Shown here: positions 26,651 through 34,967 of the stretch, one piece after another
Layout: each line of letters opens with the position of its first letter
Numbering within the stretch: the first letter of the stretch is position 1
Source: Arthrobacter sp. SW1
GTDB taxonomy: Bacteria; Actinomycetota; Actinomycetes; Actinomycetales; Micrococcaceae
Reading direction: 5' to 3'
Assembly: GCF_001766675.1 (NCBI RefSeq)
Contig: NZ_MJLT01000007.1
Location: 17,169 to 81,168 of the forward strand
Length of the DNA: 64,000 nt
Translations under genes and position numbers: made by a program
The notes under the pieces: generated by a model
Databases searched by the model: none
Told to the model about the DNA's origin: nothing
The model's input: only the letters and a program-made list of their open reading frames with translations

Positions 26651-27148
26651 ATGGCCCTGGCCGCATCCACCACCCTGCCGCACAGCGTTGACCGCGTTGC
26701 CGCGGTTTTCGTCGACGAGGAATTCCTGAAGCACACCAGCGAACTGGTGGGCGGAACCCTCGAATCCTTCACCGTGGAAGGCGACACCGCGGGCGCGTTC
26801 AGCACTGTCACGGTCCGTACCCTCCCCACCACCCGCCTGCCGGAAATCGCCCGCAAGTTCGTCGGCGAGAAGCTCACCGTCACGCAGACCGAACAATGGG
26901 CTGCCCCGGCCGCCGACGGCTCGCGCAGCAGCACCATCGCCCTGAAGGTGGCCGGCGCTCCCCTGGACGTCACCGCCACGCAGCGCCTGGTGGCCGACGG
27001 CGGCAACACCCGGATCGAGCTCGAAGGCACCGTGAGCTCCTCCGTTCCGTTCCTGGGCGGCAAGATCGCCGAAGCCGCCGAACCCATGGTGGGCAAGGCC
27101 CTGAACATCCAGTCCACGCAGGCCCAGGCCTGGCTCGAAAGCCACTAG
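26651..27148 (+). CDS. DUF2505-like protein
   Basis: The 165-residue protein resembles the DUF2505 family of actinobacteria, which probably adopts an SRPBCC/START-like fold for hydrophobic ligands. Supporting segments are the N-terminal HSVDRVAAVFVDEEFLKH, TVRTLPTTRLPEIARKFVG in the middle and GTVSSSVPFLGGKIAEAAEP at the end. There is no signal peptide or membrane segment. The ATG is preceded by GGAGG. The next gene starts after a 1-bp gap, so the two are an operon. Ligand and role are unknown. Confidence 0.8.
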   Translation: MALAASTTLPHSVDRVAAVFVDEEFLKHTSELVGGTLESFTVEGDTAGAFSTVTVRTLPTTRLPEIARKFVGEKLTVTQTEQWAAPAADGSRSSTIALKVAGAPLDVTATQRLVADGGNTRIELEGTVSSSVPFLGGKIAEAAEPMVGKALNIQSTQAQAWLESH

Positions 27149-27149
27149 C

Positions 27150-27371
27150 ATGCAGATCCCCGCGATCCTTGGCTGGGTGCTGATCGTCGCCGGCGTGTGG
27201 TCCCTGGCCGTGTGGCCGCAGTTCCTCAAACGCGTCATGAAGGATCCCCGCGCCCGGGACGCCTCCGGCAAGGCCACGAAGTTCCTCACCGTGCACGTGG
27301 TCCTGGTGACCGTCTCCATGGTGCTGGGGCTCGCGACGGCCGCCATCGGCGTCGCCGGCCTGCTCGGCTAA
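27150..27371 (+). CDS. SCO4848-family small membrane protein
   Basis: A 73-residue protein with two transmembrane helices (about 4-25 and 48-70) and the conserved loop [16 protein letters not shown] between them, the pattern of the SCO4848 family found across actinobacteria. It follows the DUF2505-like gene by 1 bp and presumably shares its transcript. The function of the family is unknown. Confidence 0.8.
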   Translation: MQIPAILGWVLIVAGVWSLAVWPQFLKRVMKDPRARDASGKATKFLTVHVVLVTVSMVLGLATAAIGVAGLLG

Positions 27372-27407
27372 GGCGTTACTGCGTTACTCCGCTAAGTGCG
27401 GCGCGGC

Positions 27408-27480
27408 TCCCGGCGCACCTTCCCGGTAAGATGGACGAAGGTGCGCCGGGAAGTCTGGTCGGCAATGTCATTTGCCGACC
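27408..27480 (+). promoter_or_regulatory. Two tandem hairpins in the nhaA leader
   Basis: A perfect 14-bp inverted repeat (27408-27421 with 27438-27451, 16-nt loop) is followed by a perfect 9-bp one (27457-27465 with 27472-27480, 6-nt loop). The second ends 17 bp before the nhaA start codon, just ahead of the ribosome site AAGGAG. Neither is followed by a T run, so they do not look like simple terminators. They could control nhaA translation or mRNA stability, or separate it from the gene before. Confidence 0.6.
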
Positions 27481-27496
27481 CCTCCCAAGGAGCCGC

Positions 27497-28810
27497 ATGA
27501 GCCCGCACCAGCCTTCTCCCCGCCGCAGCGTTTTCTCCCGCGCCAGCTTCCCCGAATACCAGCGTGTCCTGGCGATCCTCCGCACCGAAACCGTGGGCGG
27601 CGCGCTCCTGCTCTTCGCCACCGTGGCCGCCCTTGTCTGGGCGAACTCCCCGTGGGCCAGCGGGTACTTCGCGCTTCGGGACATCAAGCTCGGCTACGAG
27701 CCCTGGCACCTCGAACTGAGCGTGGGCCATTGGGCCTCCGACGGCCTCCTGGCGGTGTTCTTCTTCATCGCCGGCCTGGAACTGAAGCGCGAATTCGTCT
27801 CGGGCGAGCTCCGCAACCCGGCCAAGGCGGTGGTCCCCGTGGCCGCGGCCGTGGGCGGTGTGGCCCTCCCGGCCATCATCTACGTGCTCTTCAACCTGGG
27901 CAGCGGTGCCGAAACCCTGAAGGGCTGGGCCATTCCCACGGCCACGGACATCGCCTTCGCACTGGCCGTCCTGGCCGTCATCAACACCCACCTGCCAGCA
28001 GCACTGCGGACATTCCTGCTGACGCTGGCCGTCGTCGACGACCTGATCGCCATCGGCATCATCGCCTTCTTCTACTCCACCGGGCTGGAACCGCTCATGC
28101 TGCTCGCTGCCCTGGTGCCACTGGCCCTCTTCACCTTCCTGGTCCAGAAGCGCATCCGCAGCTGGTACCTGCTCCTCCCCCTCGCTGCCGCCACCTGGGC
28201 GTTCGTGCACGCCTCCGGCATCCACGCCACCGTGGCCGGCGTGCTGCTCGGCTTCGCCGTCCCGGTGCTGTCCGCCGGCAAGAAGGGCGAGCCGGAGAAC
28301 GGACTGGCCGAAAGCTTCGAGCACCGCCTTCGCCCCTTCTCGGCCGGCGTCGCCGTTCCTGTCTTTGCGTTCTTCTCCGCAGGCGTGGCGCTCGGCGGTG
28401 CCGAGGGCCTGGCCTCGGCCTTCAGCGACCCGGTGGCCGTGGGCATCGTGGCTGCCCTCGTGGTCGGCAAGACCGTGGGCATCTTCGGCACCACGTTCGT
28501 CCTCACCAAGTCCACCCGCGCCAGCCTGGACAGCAGCCTCTCGTGGATCGACGTCGCCGGGCTGGCCCTCCTCGCGGGCGTCGGCTTCACGGTTTCCCTG
28601 CTCATCGCCGAGCTCAGCTTCGGCGCCTCCGCCCACAATGACCACGCCAAGGTGGCCATCCTGGCCGGTTCCCTCACCGCGGCGCTGCTCGCCGCCGTCG
28701 TGCTCCGGGCCCGCAACCGGCACTACCGCCTGGTGGAGCTGGAAGAACAGCGGGACGACGACGGCGACGGCGTTCCGGACGTCTTCGCCGCGCCCGAAGA
28801 ACGGCGCTGA
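27497..28810 (+). CDS. nhaA: Na+/H+ antiporter NhaA
   Basis: The 437-residue membrane protein exchanges sodium for protons and keeps pH and Na+ balanced. Conserved NhaA stretches are [14 protein letters not shown] near residue 95, [15 protein letters not shown] (about 145-160, with the ion-binding Asp region [11 protein letters not shown] just after) and [16 protein letters not shown] near residue 365. About twelve hydrophobic helices are visible. The C-terminal 45 residues are charged and acidic, longer than in E. coli NhaA. The ATG at 27497 has AAGGAG at 27487. Two hairpins precede it. Confidence 0.96.
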   Translation: MSPHQPSPRRSVFSRASFPEYQRVLAILRTETVGGALLLFATVAALVWANSPWASGYFALRDIKLGYEPWHLELSVGHWASDGLLAVFFFIAGLELKREFVSGELRNPAKAVVPVAAAVGGVALPAIIYVLFNLGSGAETLKGWAIPTATDIAFALAVLAVINTHLPAALRTFLLTLAVVDDLIAIGIIAFFYSTGLEPLMLLAALVPLALFTFLVQKRIRSWYLLLPLAAATWAFVHASGIHATVAGVLLGFAVPVLSAGKKGEPENGLAESFEHRLRPFSAGVAVPVFAFFSAGVALGGAEGLASAFSDPVAVGIVAALVVGKTVGIFGTTFVLTKSTRASLDSSLSWIDVAGLALLAGVGFTVSLLIAELSFGASAHNDHAKVAILAGSLTAALLAAVVLRARNRHYRLVELEEQRDDDGDGVPDVFAAPEERR

Positions 28811-28871
28811 GGCAGCCCGCGCAAGTTATTGCCCCGTACACGGTGCGCTCGGCCGCGGTTAGTCGTACTGT

Positions 28872-28905
28872 GTGTTCATCGATGCGTCGTGTTCATCGAT
28901 GCGTC
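28872..28905. repeat. Perfect 17-bp tandem duplication upstream of ugd
   Basis: GTGTTCATCGATGCGTC occurs twice back to back (28872-28888 and 28889-28905), ending 17 bp before the ugd start. The unit length is not a multiple of three and lies in the non-coding leader. It could double a regulator site or simply be a recent slippage event. Confidence 0.85.
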
Positions 28906-28921
28906 CGGGCATGGGGATCAT

Positions 28922-30235
28922 ATGCGCATTTCAGTCATCGGTTGCGGCTACCTGGGGGCGGTCCATGCGGCATGCATGGCGAAGCTGGGGCATGACGTGG
29001 TGGGGATCGAAACGGACGCCGCCAAAGTGGCCGGGCTGTCCGACGGCCACGCCCCGTTCTACGAGCCGGTGCTGGACGAGCTGCTGAAACGGCTGGAGGA
29101 TTCCGGACGCCTGCGCTTCACCACGGACATGGACGAGGCCCGCGGCTGCCAGGTGCATTTCATCTGCGTCGGCACCCCGCAGAAGCGCGGCGAAAACGCG
29201 GCGGAGCTGCGGTACGTGGATGCCGCCGTCGTGTCCCTGGCCGAACGGGTGGGACCCGGCGAACTGGTGGCCGGCAAGTCCACGGTTCCGGTGGGGACGG
29301 CGGCCCGGTTGGCGGAGATCGTGCACGAAAGCCAGCCGGAGGCAATGCTGGCCTGGAACCCCGAGTTCCTGCGCGAAGGCCACGCCGTCAGTGACACCTT
29401 GAAGCCGAACCGCCTGGTGTACGGCGTGGACTCAGGCTCTGAGGATGATCCCGCGGTCGCCCTGCTGGACGAGGTGTACGCGGAGCCGATCGCCGCCGGG
29501 GTGCCGCGCATGGTGATGGATTACGCCACGGCCGAGCTGGTGAAGACCGCCGCCAACTCCTTCCTGGCCACCAAGATTTCCTTCATCAACGCCATGGCCG
29601 AAGTCTGCGAGGCCACCGGCGCGGATGTGGTGCGCCTGGCCGAGGCGATCGGCGTGGACGAGCGGATCGGCTCGAAGTTCCTCAGCGCGGGCATCGGTTT
29701 CGGCGGCGGCTGCCTGCCCAAGGACATCCGGGCGTTCATGGCCCGCGCCGGCGAACTCGGTGCCGACCAGGCGTTGACCTTCCTGCGCGAGGTGGACGCG
29801 ATCAACATGCGCCGCCGCACCCGCGTGGTGGAGCTGACCCGGCAGCTGTGCGGCGGTTCGCTCATGGGGCAGCGGATCGCGGTGCTCGGGGCGGCGTTCA
29901 AGCCGGAAAGCGACGACGTGCGGGACTCCCCCGCGCTGAGCGCCGCGGCGCAGTTGCAGCTCCAGGGCGCCGTGGTCACCGTGACGGATCCGCAGGCCCT
30001 GGACAATGCAGCGAAGCGCTTCCCCGAACTGCCCCTGGAACCGGACCTTGAACTGACGCTGGACCGGGCCGACGCCGTGCTGCTGCTCACCGAATGGAAG
30101 CAGTACCGCGAGCTCGATCCGCATGAGACCGCCGCGCTGGTGGCCAACCGCCGGATCCTCGACGGCCGGAACGTGCTGGACCCCGCCAAATGGCGCGCCG
30201 CGGGCTGGACCTACAAGGGGCTGGGGCGGCCGTAA
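28922..30235 (+). CDS. ugd: UDP-glucose 6-dehydrogenase
   Basis: The 437-residue enzyme oxidises UDP-glucose to UDP-glucuronate with two NAD+. The Rossmann loop VIGCGYLGAVHA is at residues 5-16, the FVGTPQ-like loop reads ICVGTPQKRG, and the catalytic cysteine is Cys264 in GFGGGCLPKD. GAAFKPESDDVRDSPA marks the C-terminal UDP-binding domain. ATG 28922 is used; it is the only start with the dinucleotide fold intact. The product is a common exopolysaccharide precursor, and the large polysaccharide locus begins about 2 kb downstream, so a link is plausible. The gene converges on sufU with 11 bp between stops. Confidence 0.93.
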   Translation: MRISVIGCGYLGAVHAACMAKLGHDVVGIETDAAKVAGLSDGHAPFYEPVLDELLKRLEDSGRLRFTTDMDEARGCQVHFICVGTPQKRGENAAELRYVDAAVVSLAERVGPGELVAGKSTVPVGTAARLAEIVHESQPEAMLAWNPEFLREGHAVSDTLKPNRLVYGVDSGSEDDPAVALLDEVYAEPIAAGVPRMVMDYATAELVKTAANSFLATKISFINAMAEVCEATGADVVRLAEAIGVDERIGSKFLSAGIGFGGGCLPKDIRAFMARAGELGADQALTFLREVDAINMRRRTRVVELTRQLCGGSLMGQRIAVLGAAFKPESDDVRDSPALSAAAQLQLQGAVVTVTDPQALDNAAKRFPELPLEPDLELTLDRADAVLLLTEWKQYRELDPHETAALVANRRILDGRNVLDPAKWRAAGWTYKGLGRP

Positions 30236-30246
30236 CCGGCCGGTCG

Positions 30247-30696
30247 TTAAGCCGTTGCCTGGCCCAGGGCGTCTTCCGCTGCCACCCAGGACAGCATGGC
30301 GCACTTGACCCGGGCCACGTAGCGGGCCACGCCTTCGAAGGCAGCGGCGTCGCCCAGGACCTCCGGGTCGGCCGCGATCTTGCCGCGGGAACGCAGCATG
30401 TCGCGGAAGGTGTCGATCAGCGTGCGCAGTTCCTCGGTGTCCGTGCCTTCGGCGAGTTCGGTGAGGACCGACGCCGAAGCCATGGAGATCGAACAGCCGT
30501 CACCGTCCCAGCGCAGCTGGCTGACCTTTCCGTCCGCGACGGCGACCCGCACCGTGATCTCGTCCCCGCAGGTGGGGTTGAGTTGGTGCGATTCGCCGCA
30601 GCTGGCGCCTTCCGGCGCGGCCTCGGAGAGGGCGTCTCCGTGGCGGAGCTTCGAGTGGTCCAGGATGATCTGCTGGTACAGCGCGTCAAGGCTCAT
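30247..30696 (-). CDS. sufU: Fe-S cluster assembly scaffold / sulfur acceptor SufU
   Basis: The 149-residue SufU takes sulfur from SufS during iron-sulfur cluster assembly. The three zinc/sulfur cysteines are present in PTCGDEIT (with the Asp), DGCSISMASAS and VKCAMLSW. A short Ala-rich C-terminus follows. It starts 15 bp after sufS on the same strand, so the two form a small operon. The sufBCD genes are not in the window; in many actinobacteria they stand with sufS and sufU. Confidence 0.93.
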   Translation of the reverse strand: MSLDALYQQIILDHSKLRHGDALSEAAPEGASCGESHQLNPTCGDEITVRVAVADGKVSQLRWDGDGCSISMASASVLTELAEGTDTEELRTLIDTFRDMLRSRGKIAADPEVLGDAAAFEGVARYVARVKCAMLSWVAAEDALGQATA

Positions 30697-30710
30697 GGGT
30701 TCCCTAAAGT

Positions 30711-32018
30711 TCAGGCTCGGAAGTAGGAGCGTACGCCGGCCACAGCCTCAAGGAAGGCGTCGACGTCGTCGGTGGTGTTGTAGAGGTAGGTGCTGGCGCG
30801 CGTGGTGGCGGTCAGCCCGAGCCGGCGGTGCAGCGGCTGGGCGCAGTGGTGTCCCACGCGCACGGCGATGCCGCGGTCGTCCAGGTACTGCCCGACGTCG
30901 TGCGCGTGCACGCCCTCCACGTCGAACGCGGCCAGGCCGATCCGCTCCTCGCCGGCGGCGGGTCCCAGGACCCGGATGCCCGGCAGGGTGCTCAGTCCGG
31001 CAACAAGGCGCTGGCCGAGCACGGTTTCCCATTCGTGGATCCGGGCGATGCCGGTTTCCTTGAGGTAGTTCGTGGCCGAAGCCAGGGCAATGGCCTGGGA
31101 GATGCGCTGGGTGCCGGCTTCGAAGCGCTGCGGCGCCGGCAGGAACGCGGCCTTCTCCATGGTGACCGTGGTGATCATCGAGCCGCCGGTGAGGAAGGGC
31201 GGCATGGCGTTGAGGTGCTCCGCCTTGCCGTACACGGCGCCGATGCCGGTGGGGGCGAGCATCTTGTGGCCGGAGAGCACGGCGAAGTCCACGTCCAGTG
31301 CCTTGACATCCAAGGGCATATGCGGGGCGGACTGGCAGGCATCCAGCACCACCAGCGCGCCGTGTTGCCGGGCCAGGCCTACCAGGAGATCCACCGGGTT
31401 GATGGTGCCCAGGACGTTCGAGGCGTGGGTGAAGGCGAGGACGCGGGTGCGCGGGCCGATGATCCGGGCGGCCTCGTCCAGGTCCAGGGCTCCGGAATCG
31501 TCCACCGGAATGTAGCGCAGCGTGGCGCCGGTGCGCATGGCCAGCTGCTGCCACGGGATGAGGTTGGCGTGGTGCTCCATTTCGGTGACCACAATCTCGT
31601 CGCCGGCCGCCAGCGCGAAACGGCCGGCCTCCGCGGGCGCGCCCGGCAGGGAGGCGTTGAGGAAGGAGTAGCTGAGCAGGTTCAGGCCCTCGGTGGCGTT
31701 GGAGGTCCACACGAGTTCGTCGCTGCGGGCGGCGATGAAGGAGGCCACGGTTTCGCGGGCTTCCTCGAAGGATTCGGTGGCTTCCACGGCCAGGTAATGG
31801 GCGCCGCGGTGCACGGCGGAATTGCGCTGTTCGTAGAACTCCTGCTCGGCTTCGATGACGCTCAGCGGGTTCTGCGAGGTGGCGCCGGAGTCCAGGTAGA
31901 CCAGGTCCCTGCCGTTGACCTGCTGATGCAGGATGGGGAAGTCGTTGCGGATCCGCAGCACCTCGGCGTTGTCGATCGCGGCTGCCGAGTGGAGCAGATG
32001 TGTGGGAATGGCAACCAT
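30711..32018 (-). CDS. sufS: Cysteine desulfurase SufS
   Basis: The 435-residue PLP enzyme converts cysteine to alanine and a persulfide that is passed to SufU. The PLP lysine is Lys252 in SGHKMLAPTG and the active cysteine is Cys392 in RVGHHCAQP, the class-II SufS loop. Other hallmarks are YLDSGATSQ near residue 40, SNATEGLNLL and VDACQSAPHMPLD. ATG 32018 has AGGAGA five bases ahead; the frame extends upstream without a similar site. Two overlapping inverted repeats lie 27-70 bp upstream. Confidence 0.95.
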   Translation of the reverse strand: MVAIPTHLLHSAAAIDNAEVLRIRNDFPILHQQVNGRDLVYLDSGATSQNPLSVIEAEQEFYEQRNSAVHRGAHYLAVEATESFEEARETVASFIAARSDELVWTSNATEGLNLLSYSFLNASLPGAPAEAGRFALAAGDEIVVTEMEHHANLIPWQQLAMRTGATLRYIPVDDSGALDLDEAARIIGPRTRVLAFTHASNVLGTINPVDLLVGLARQHGALVVLDACQSAPHMPLDVKALDVDFAVLSGHKMLAPTGIGAVYGKAEHLNAMPPFLTGGSMITTVTMEKAAFLPAPQRFEAGTQRISQAIALASATNYLKETGIARIHEWETVLGQRLVAGLSTLPGIRVLGPAAGEERIGLAAFDVEGVHAHDVGQYLDDRGIAVRVGHHCAQPLHRRLGLTATTRASTYLYNTTDDVDAFLEAVAGVRSYFRA

Positions 32019-32044
32019 GGCTTCTCCTGGTGGAACCGTTAGGA

Positions 32045-32088
32045 CAATGTGGCGCAACGCAATTACGTCACATTGACTAATCGTAATT
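32045..32088 (-). promoter_or_regulatory. Overlapping inverted repeats upstream of sufS
   Basis: CAATGTG (32045-32051) pairs with CACATTG (32069-32075), and AATTACG (32061-32067) pairs with CGTAATT (32082-32088). Both pairs are perfect and interleaved. The stretch is unusually AT-rich for this genome and lies just upstream of the minus-strand sufS gene, so it is probably its promoter and operator. A SufR- or IscR-like iron-sulfur regulator would be the natural candidate, but the motif was not matched to a known consensus. Confidence 0.6.
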
Positions 32089-32109
32089 ATCCCATGGCGC
32101 CCGGGATAG

Positions 32110-33660
32110 TTAGGCGATGCACACCTCGGCTGCGCTGAGTCCCGCCACGGCGAGTTTCCGGAACTCGACGGGAGCGCCGCCGTCGGGGGCCGGCATCGCA
32201 AGCAGCGCAAAGTAGCCGCCCCGGTACGTGGTGTCCGTGCTTTGCGCACTCCAGCTCCGGCCGCCGTCGGACGACGCCGTTACGCGCAGGCCCACGGGCG
32301 CCATCTCGACCCGGATCCGCACCCACTGCCCCGGTCCCGTTTGGCCGCCAACGGAGGCCAGCCGCACGGGCTGTGCCTGGCCCTTGTCGAGCCGGCCGAG
32401 TTCCAGCGCGCCGTCCGGTGCGAGGTCCAGGCGGTATCCGCCTTGCGTCGCAGCGGCGCTTGCGGGCCCGACGGCGGGCGGCGGCGCCGGGGAATCGTCG
32501 CCGAGCGCGAAGGCCATCCCCGCCCTGGAGCCTTGGGGCGCGCCGTCAGGCCAGCGCACCTCGGCCTCAAGCCGCCACGCGGGCACCGCGAGCGGAGCCA
32601 TGGAACCCGGCGAGTATGAGCCCGCTGTGTCGAAGCGCAGCGCGCCATCGGCGAAGGCCGGCTGTTCCTTCCAGTCGCTGCCCGTCTTCCACGGCAGGTC
32701 CCCGGCGGGGCGGCGGCCTTGGTCAAGGCTGTCCGTGCTTGCAGGAGCCAGCCGTTGCAGCACATAGGGCGCGTTGGAGCACATCATGCCGCGCACGCCC
32801 AGCCGGCGGAGCCGCTCGCGCTCCCAGCGCCGGTGGACTTCCCAGGCGATGACCGGCTTGCCGGTGTCCACGAACTGCCGAAGGGCCGCTTCGGGAGCCA
32901 GCGCGGGCACGCCCAGCAGATCCGTCCGGTCCTGGAAGTCGGCGAGCCGGCCCAGTTCACGGCTCGCGAAGTAGCCCCACGTGGTGTAGCCGCGCTGCCG
33001 GGCGTACAGGTGGCCCGGGGACATGGCGGGCTGCTTCCAGACGATATGGGCACGGCTGTCCGGGTAGTCCTGGAGCATGGCGATGATCGCGTCCGCGTTG
33101 GTGCCGGCCTTGTCCTCCAGGAAAATCACGTGGCTCGCGGCGAAGGCGTCCAGCACTTCGCGAAGGGTCGGCAAGGGCTCCAAGGGAGTGGCCGGGCCCA
33201 GCCAGGCCCGCGCATCCACGCGCAGGCCTGCCAGCGTGCTGTACGGGGTATCCGGGATGCTGAGGTCCTGCCCCGTGGTGCGCAGGGTGTTCGCGTCATG
33301 GTGGCACAGGAGGATGCCGTCGGAGCTGGCCCACACGGAGACCTCGATCGCCTTCAGGCCGAGCGCCACTGATTCCTTGTAGGCGCGCATGGTGTGTTCC
33401 GGCCAGTTGTCCCCGGAGCCGCGGTGGGCAATGTAGAAGGTCTGCGTGTCCAGGAGGTCCGGCAGGGCATACGGCCCGCCCGGCGTCAGCGGGACGTCCG
33501 GAACCGGCTCGAGGGCGGGGAGCGTTCCCGCAGAAGCGCCGGCCGGCGTCGGGCATCCTGCGCAGCCTGTGAGCGCGCTTCCGGAGGCGAGCGCCCCGCC
33601 CGCGAGCGCCGCCAGGGCCAGGAAGCCGCGGCGTCCGAAGGGCGCGCCGGGGTCGCTCAC
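32110..33660 (-). CDS. Glycerophosphodiester phosphodiesterase-like lipoprotein with lectin-like C-terminus
   Basis: The 516-residue protein begins with twin-Arg sequence FGRRGFLALA and a lipobox ALTGC near residue 32, so it is probably a Tat-exported lipoprotein. A GDPD domain follows (about 70-310) with AHRGSGDNWPEHT and SSDGILLCHHD. The canonical E-x-D metal motif reads IEVSV here, with Ser replacing Asp, so activity may be altered. Residues about 340-510 look like a beta-sandwich carbohydrate-binding (concanavalin-like) domain. Start is GTG 33660, overlapping the previous stop as GTGA. Lying in an exopolysaccharide operon, it may trim phosphodiester-linked groups on the polymer. Confidence 0.8.
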   Translation of the reverse strand: MSDPGAPFGRRGFLALAALAGGALASGSALTGCAGCPTPAGASAGTLPALEPVPDVPLTPGGPYALPDLLDTQTFYIAHRGSGDNWPEHTMRAYKESVALGLKAIEVSVWASSDGILLCHHDANTLRTTGQDLSIPDTPYSTLAGLRVDARAWLGPATPLEPLPTLREVLDAFAASHVIFLEDKAGTNADAIIAMLQDYPDSRAHIVWKQPAMSPGHLYARQRGYTTWGYFASRELGRLADFQDRTDLLGVPALAPEAALRQFVDTGKPVIAWEVHRRWERERLRRLGVRGMMCSNAPYVLQRLAPASTDSLDQGRRPAGDLPWKTGSDWKEQPAFADGALRFDTAGSYSPGSMAPLAVPAWRLEAEVRWPDGAPQGSRAGMAFALGDDSPAPPPAVGPASAAATQGGYRLDLAPDGALELGRLDKGQAQPVRLASVGGQTGPGQWVRIRVEMAPVGLRVTASSDGGRSWSAQSTDTTYRGGYFALLAMPAPDGGAPVEFRKLAVAGLSAAEVCIA

Positions 33661-34958
33661 CGGAGGCTCCCTGTGCTGCTCAGTTCTTCTTGCTGCGGGG
33701 CGGCCTTCAGGAGCTGCTGTTGCCGGACCACTTCGTCGCCGGCCATGACCAGCATGGCAAACACGGTCCAGATCAGGATGGCCGCGGCGGATCGGGTGGC
33801 CAGGGAGCTGTACGTCTGCGGCACGGCGATGGCCAGGAGCCCGGCGAGGGTCAGGCCGCGGAAATGGTGCCGGGGGGCGTGCTTGAGCACCAGGTAGCCC
33901 ATGACGGCGAAGTACAGCACGGCGAAAACGATCCCGAAGTCGATGCTGTACATCACCAGCGGGTTCTCGAAGCTTGTCTGCAGCCCGCCCTGCACCGCCA
34001 CCCGGTAGCTGGCACCGATCCCTTGGCCCGCGATGAAATAGTCGGACCAGTGGGCCACGAAGTATTCCAAGGCCCGGGCCCGGGCTTCGGCCGAGCCGGT
34101 ATCGTCCTCCAGCCGCTGGGCCACCCCGGCCACCAGCGGCGACTGCACGATGAACCAGGTGGCCACAGCCAGCACGGCCAGGAACACGATCTTCACCCAG
34201 ACCCGGCGCTTGGCGAAAAGCACCACGGCCACCACGGAGAAACCCACCACGAACAACCCCACCCGTGACTGGGTCACCAGGACGCCGGCGATCATCAACA
34301 GCAACAGGACCGCCTGGAGCGAGTTGTACTTCAGCCCTGCAACCAGCGGCGCCGCCACGCAGATGGCCAGGGACAACGCCAACGGCTGGTCCAGGGTGCC
34401 CATCCAGCGGTCCGTGTCCGGGTTGAACCAGTATTGGGTGAGGAAGCCTTCCTCGTAGAAGAGGACGCTATGGCTCAGCCACTGGACCAAGGCGATCACG
34501 CACGTCACGGCCACCAAGGTGAGCAGCATGGTGCGCAGCGCCGTCACGAGGTCCGGGTCCGACAGCGCAGCGGAAAGCAGCACCAGGAAGAACAGCACCG
34601 GCGCCACGATCTGGTCCACCAACAGCACCACGCCCCCGCCCTCCGGCGAGCTGCGGGAGGCCAGGAACGCCGCGAGCACCACCAGGGCGAGCGCCATGAA
34701 CAGGAAGAACTCGCGGCCCAGCACCCGGCGCAGGGACACGGGATCGTGCAGCAGCCGCACAATGAAGGCCGCGAAAATCAGCCAGCTGGCGGCGTGCAGG
34801 GACAGGGCGCCGCTGTCTACGCCGGTGATCAGCGGGCTGCCGACTGTAGGGACGAGCATCCACAGGCCGAGCACTGCGGCGAAGACCCAACGGATCCGCC
34901 AGCGGAATAGCCACGCGAAACCGAAGCAGCAGACGATCCACAGCGCCAGCCTGACCAT
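33657..34958 (-). CDS. O-antigen ligase / polysaccharide polymerase-like membrane protein
   Basis: A 433-residue protein with about eleven hydrophobic segments and a long extracytoplasmic loop between about residues 265 and 330 that carries GQGIGASYR, a pattern typical of the Wzy/WaaL (O-antigen ligase) family. Such proteins polymerise or transfer lipid-linked oligosaccharides outside the membrane. ATG 34958 is 9 bp after the Wzc-like gene's stop, and its own stop overlaps the next start. The polysaccharide genes around it support a polymerase role. Confidence 0.82.
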   Translation of the reverse strand: MVRLALWIVCCFGFAWLFRWRIRWVFAAVLGLWMLVPTVGSPLITGVDSGALSLHAASWLIFAAFIVRLLHDPVSLRRVLGREFFLFMALALVVLAAFLASRSSPEGGGVVLLVDQIVAPVLFFLVLLSAALSDPDLVTALRTMLLTLVAVTCVIALVQWLSHSVLFYEEGFLTQYWFNPDTDRWMGTLDQPLALSLAICVAAPLVAGLKYNSLQAVLLLLMIAGVLVTQSRVGLFVVGFSVVAVVLFAKRRVWVKIVFLAVLAVATWFIVQSPLVAGVAQRLEDDTGSAEARARALEYFVAHWSDYFIAGQGIGASYRVAVQGGLQTSFENPLVMYSIDFGIVFAVLYFAVMGYLVLKHAPRHHFRGLTLAGLLAIAVPQTYSSLATRSAAAILIWTVFAMLVMAGDEVVRQQQLLKAAPQQEELSSTGSLR

Positions 34959-34967
34959 GGCGCGCCG

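Noticed and set aside
27408..27451. Simple intrinsic terminator after the SCO4848-family gene
   Set aside because: The stem is strong but no T run follows on either strand, so I list it as a leader structure instead.
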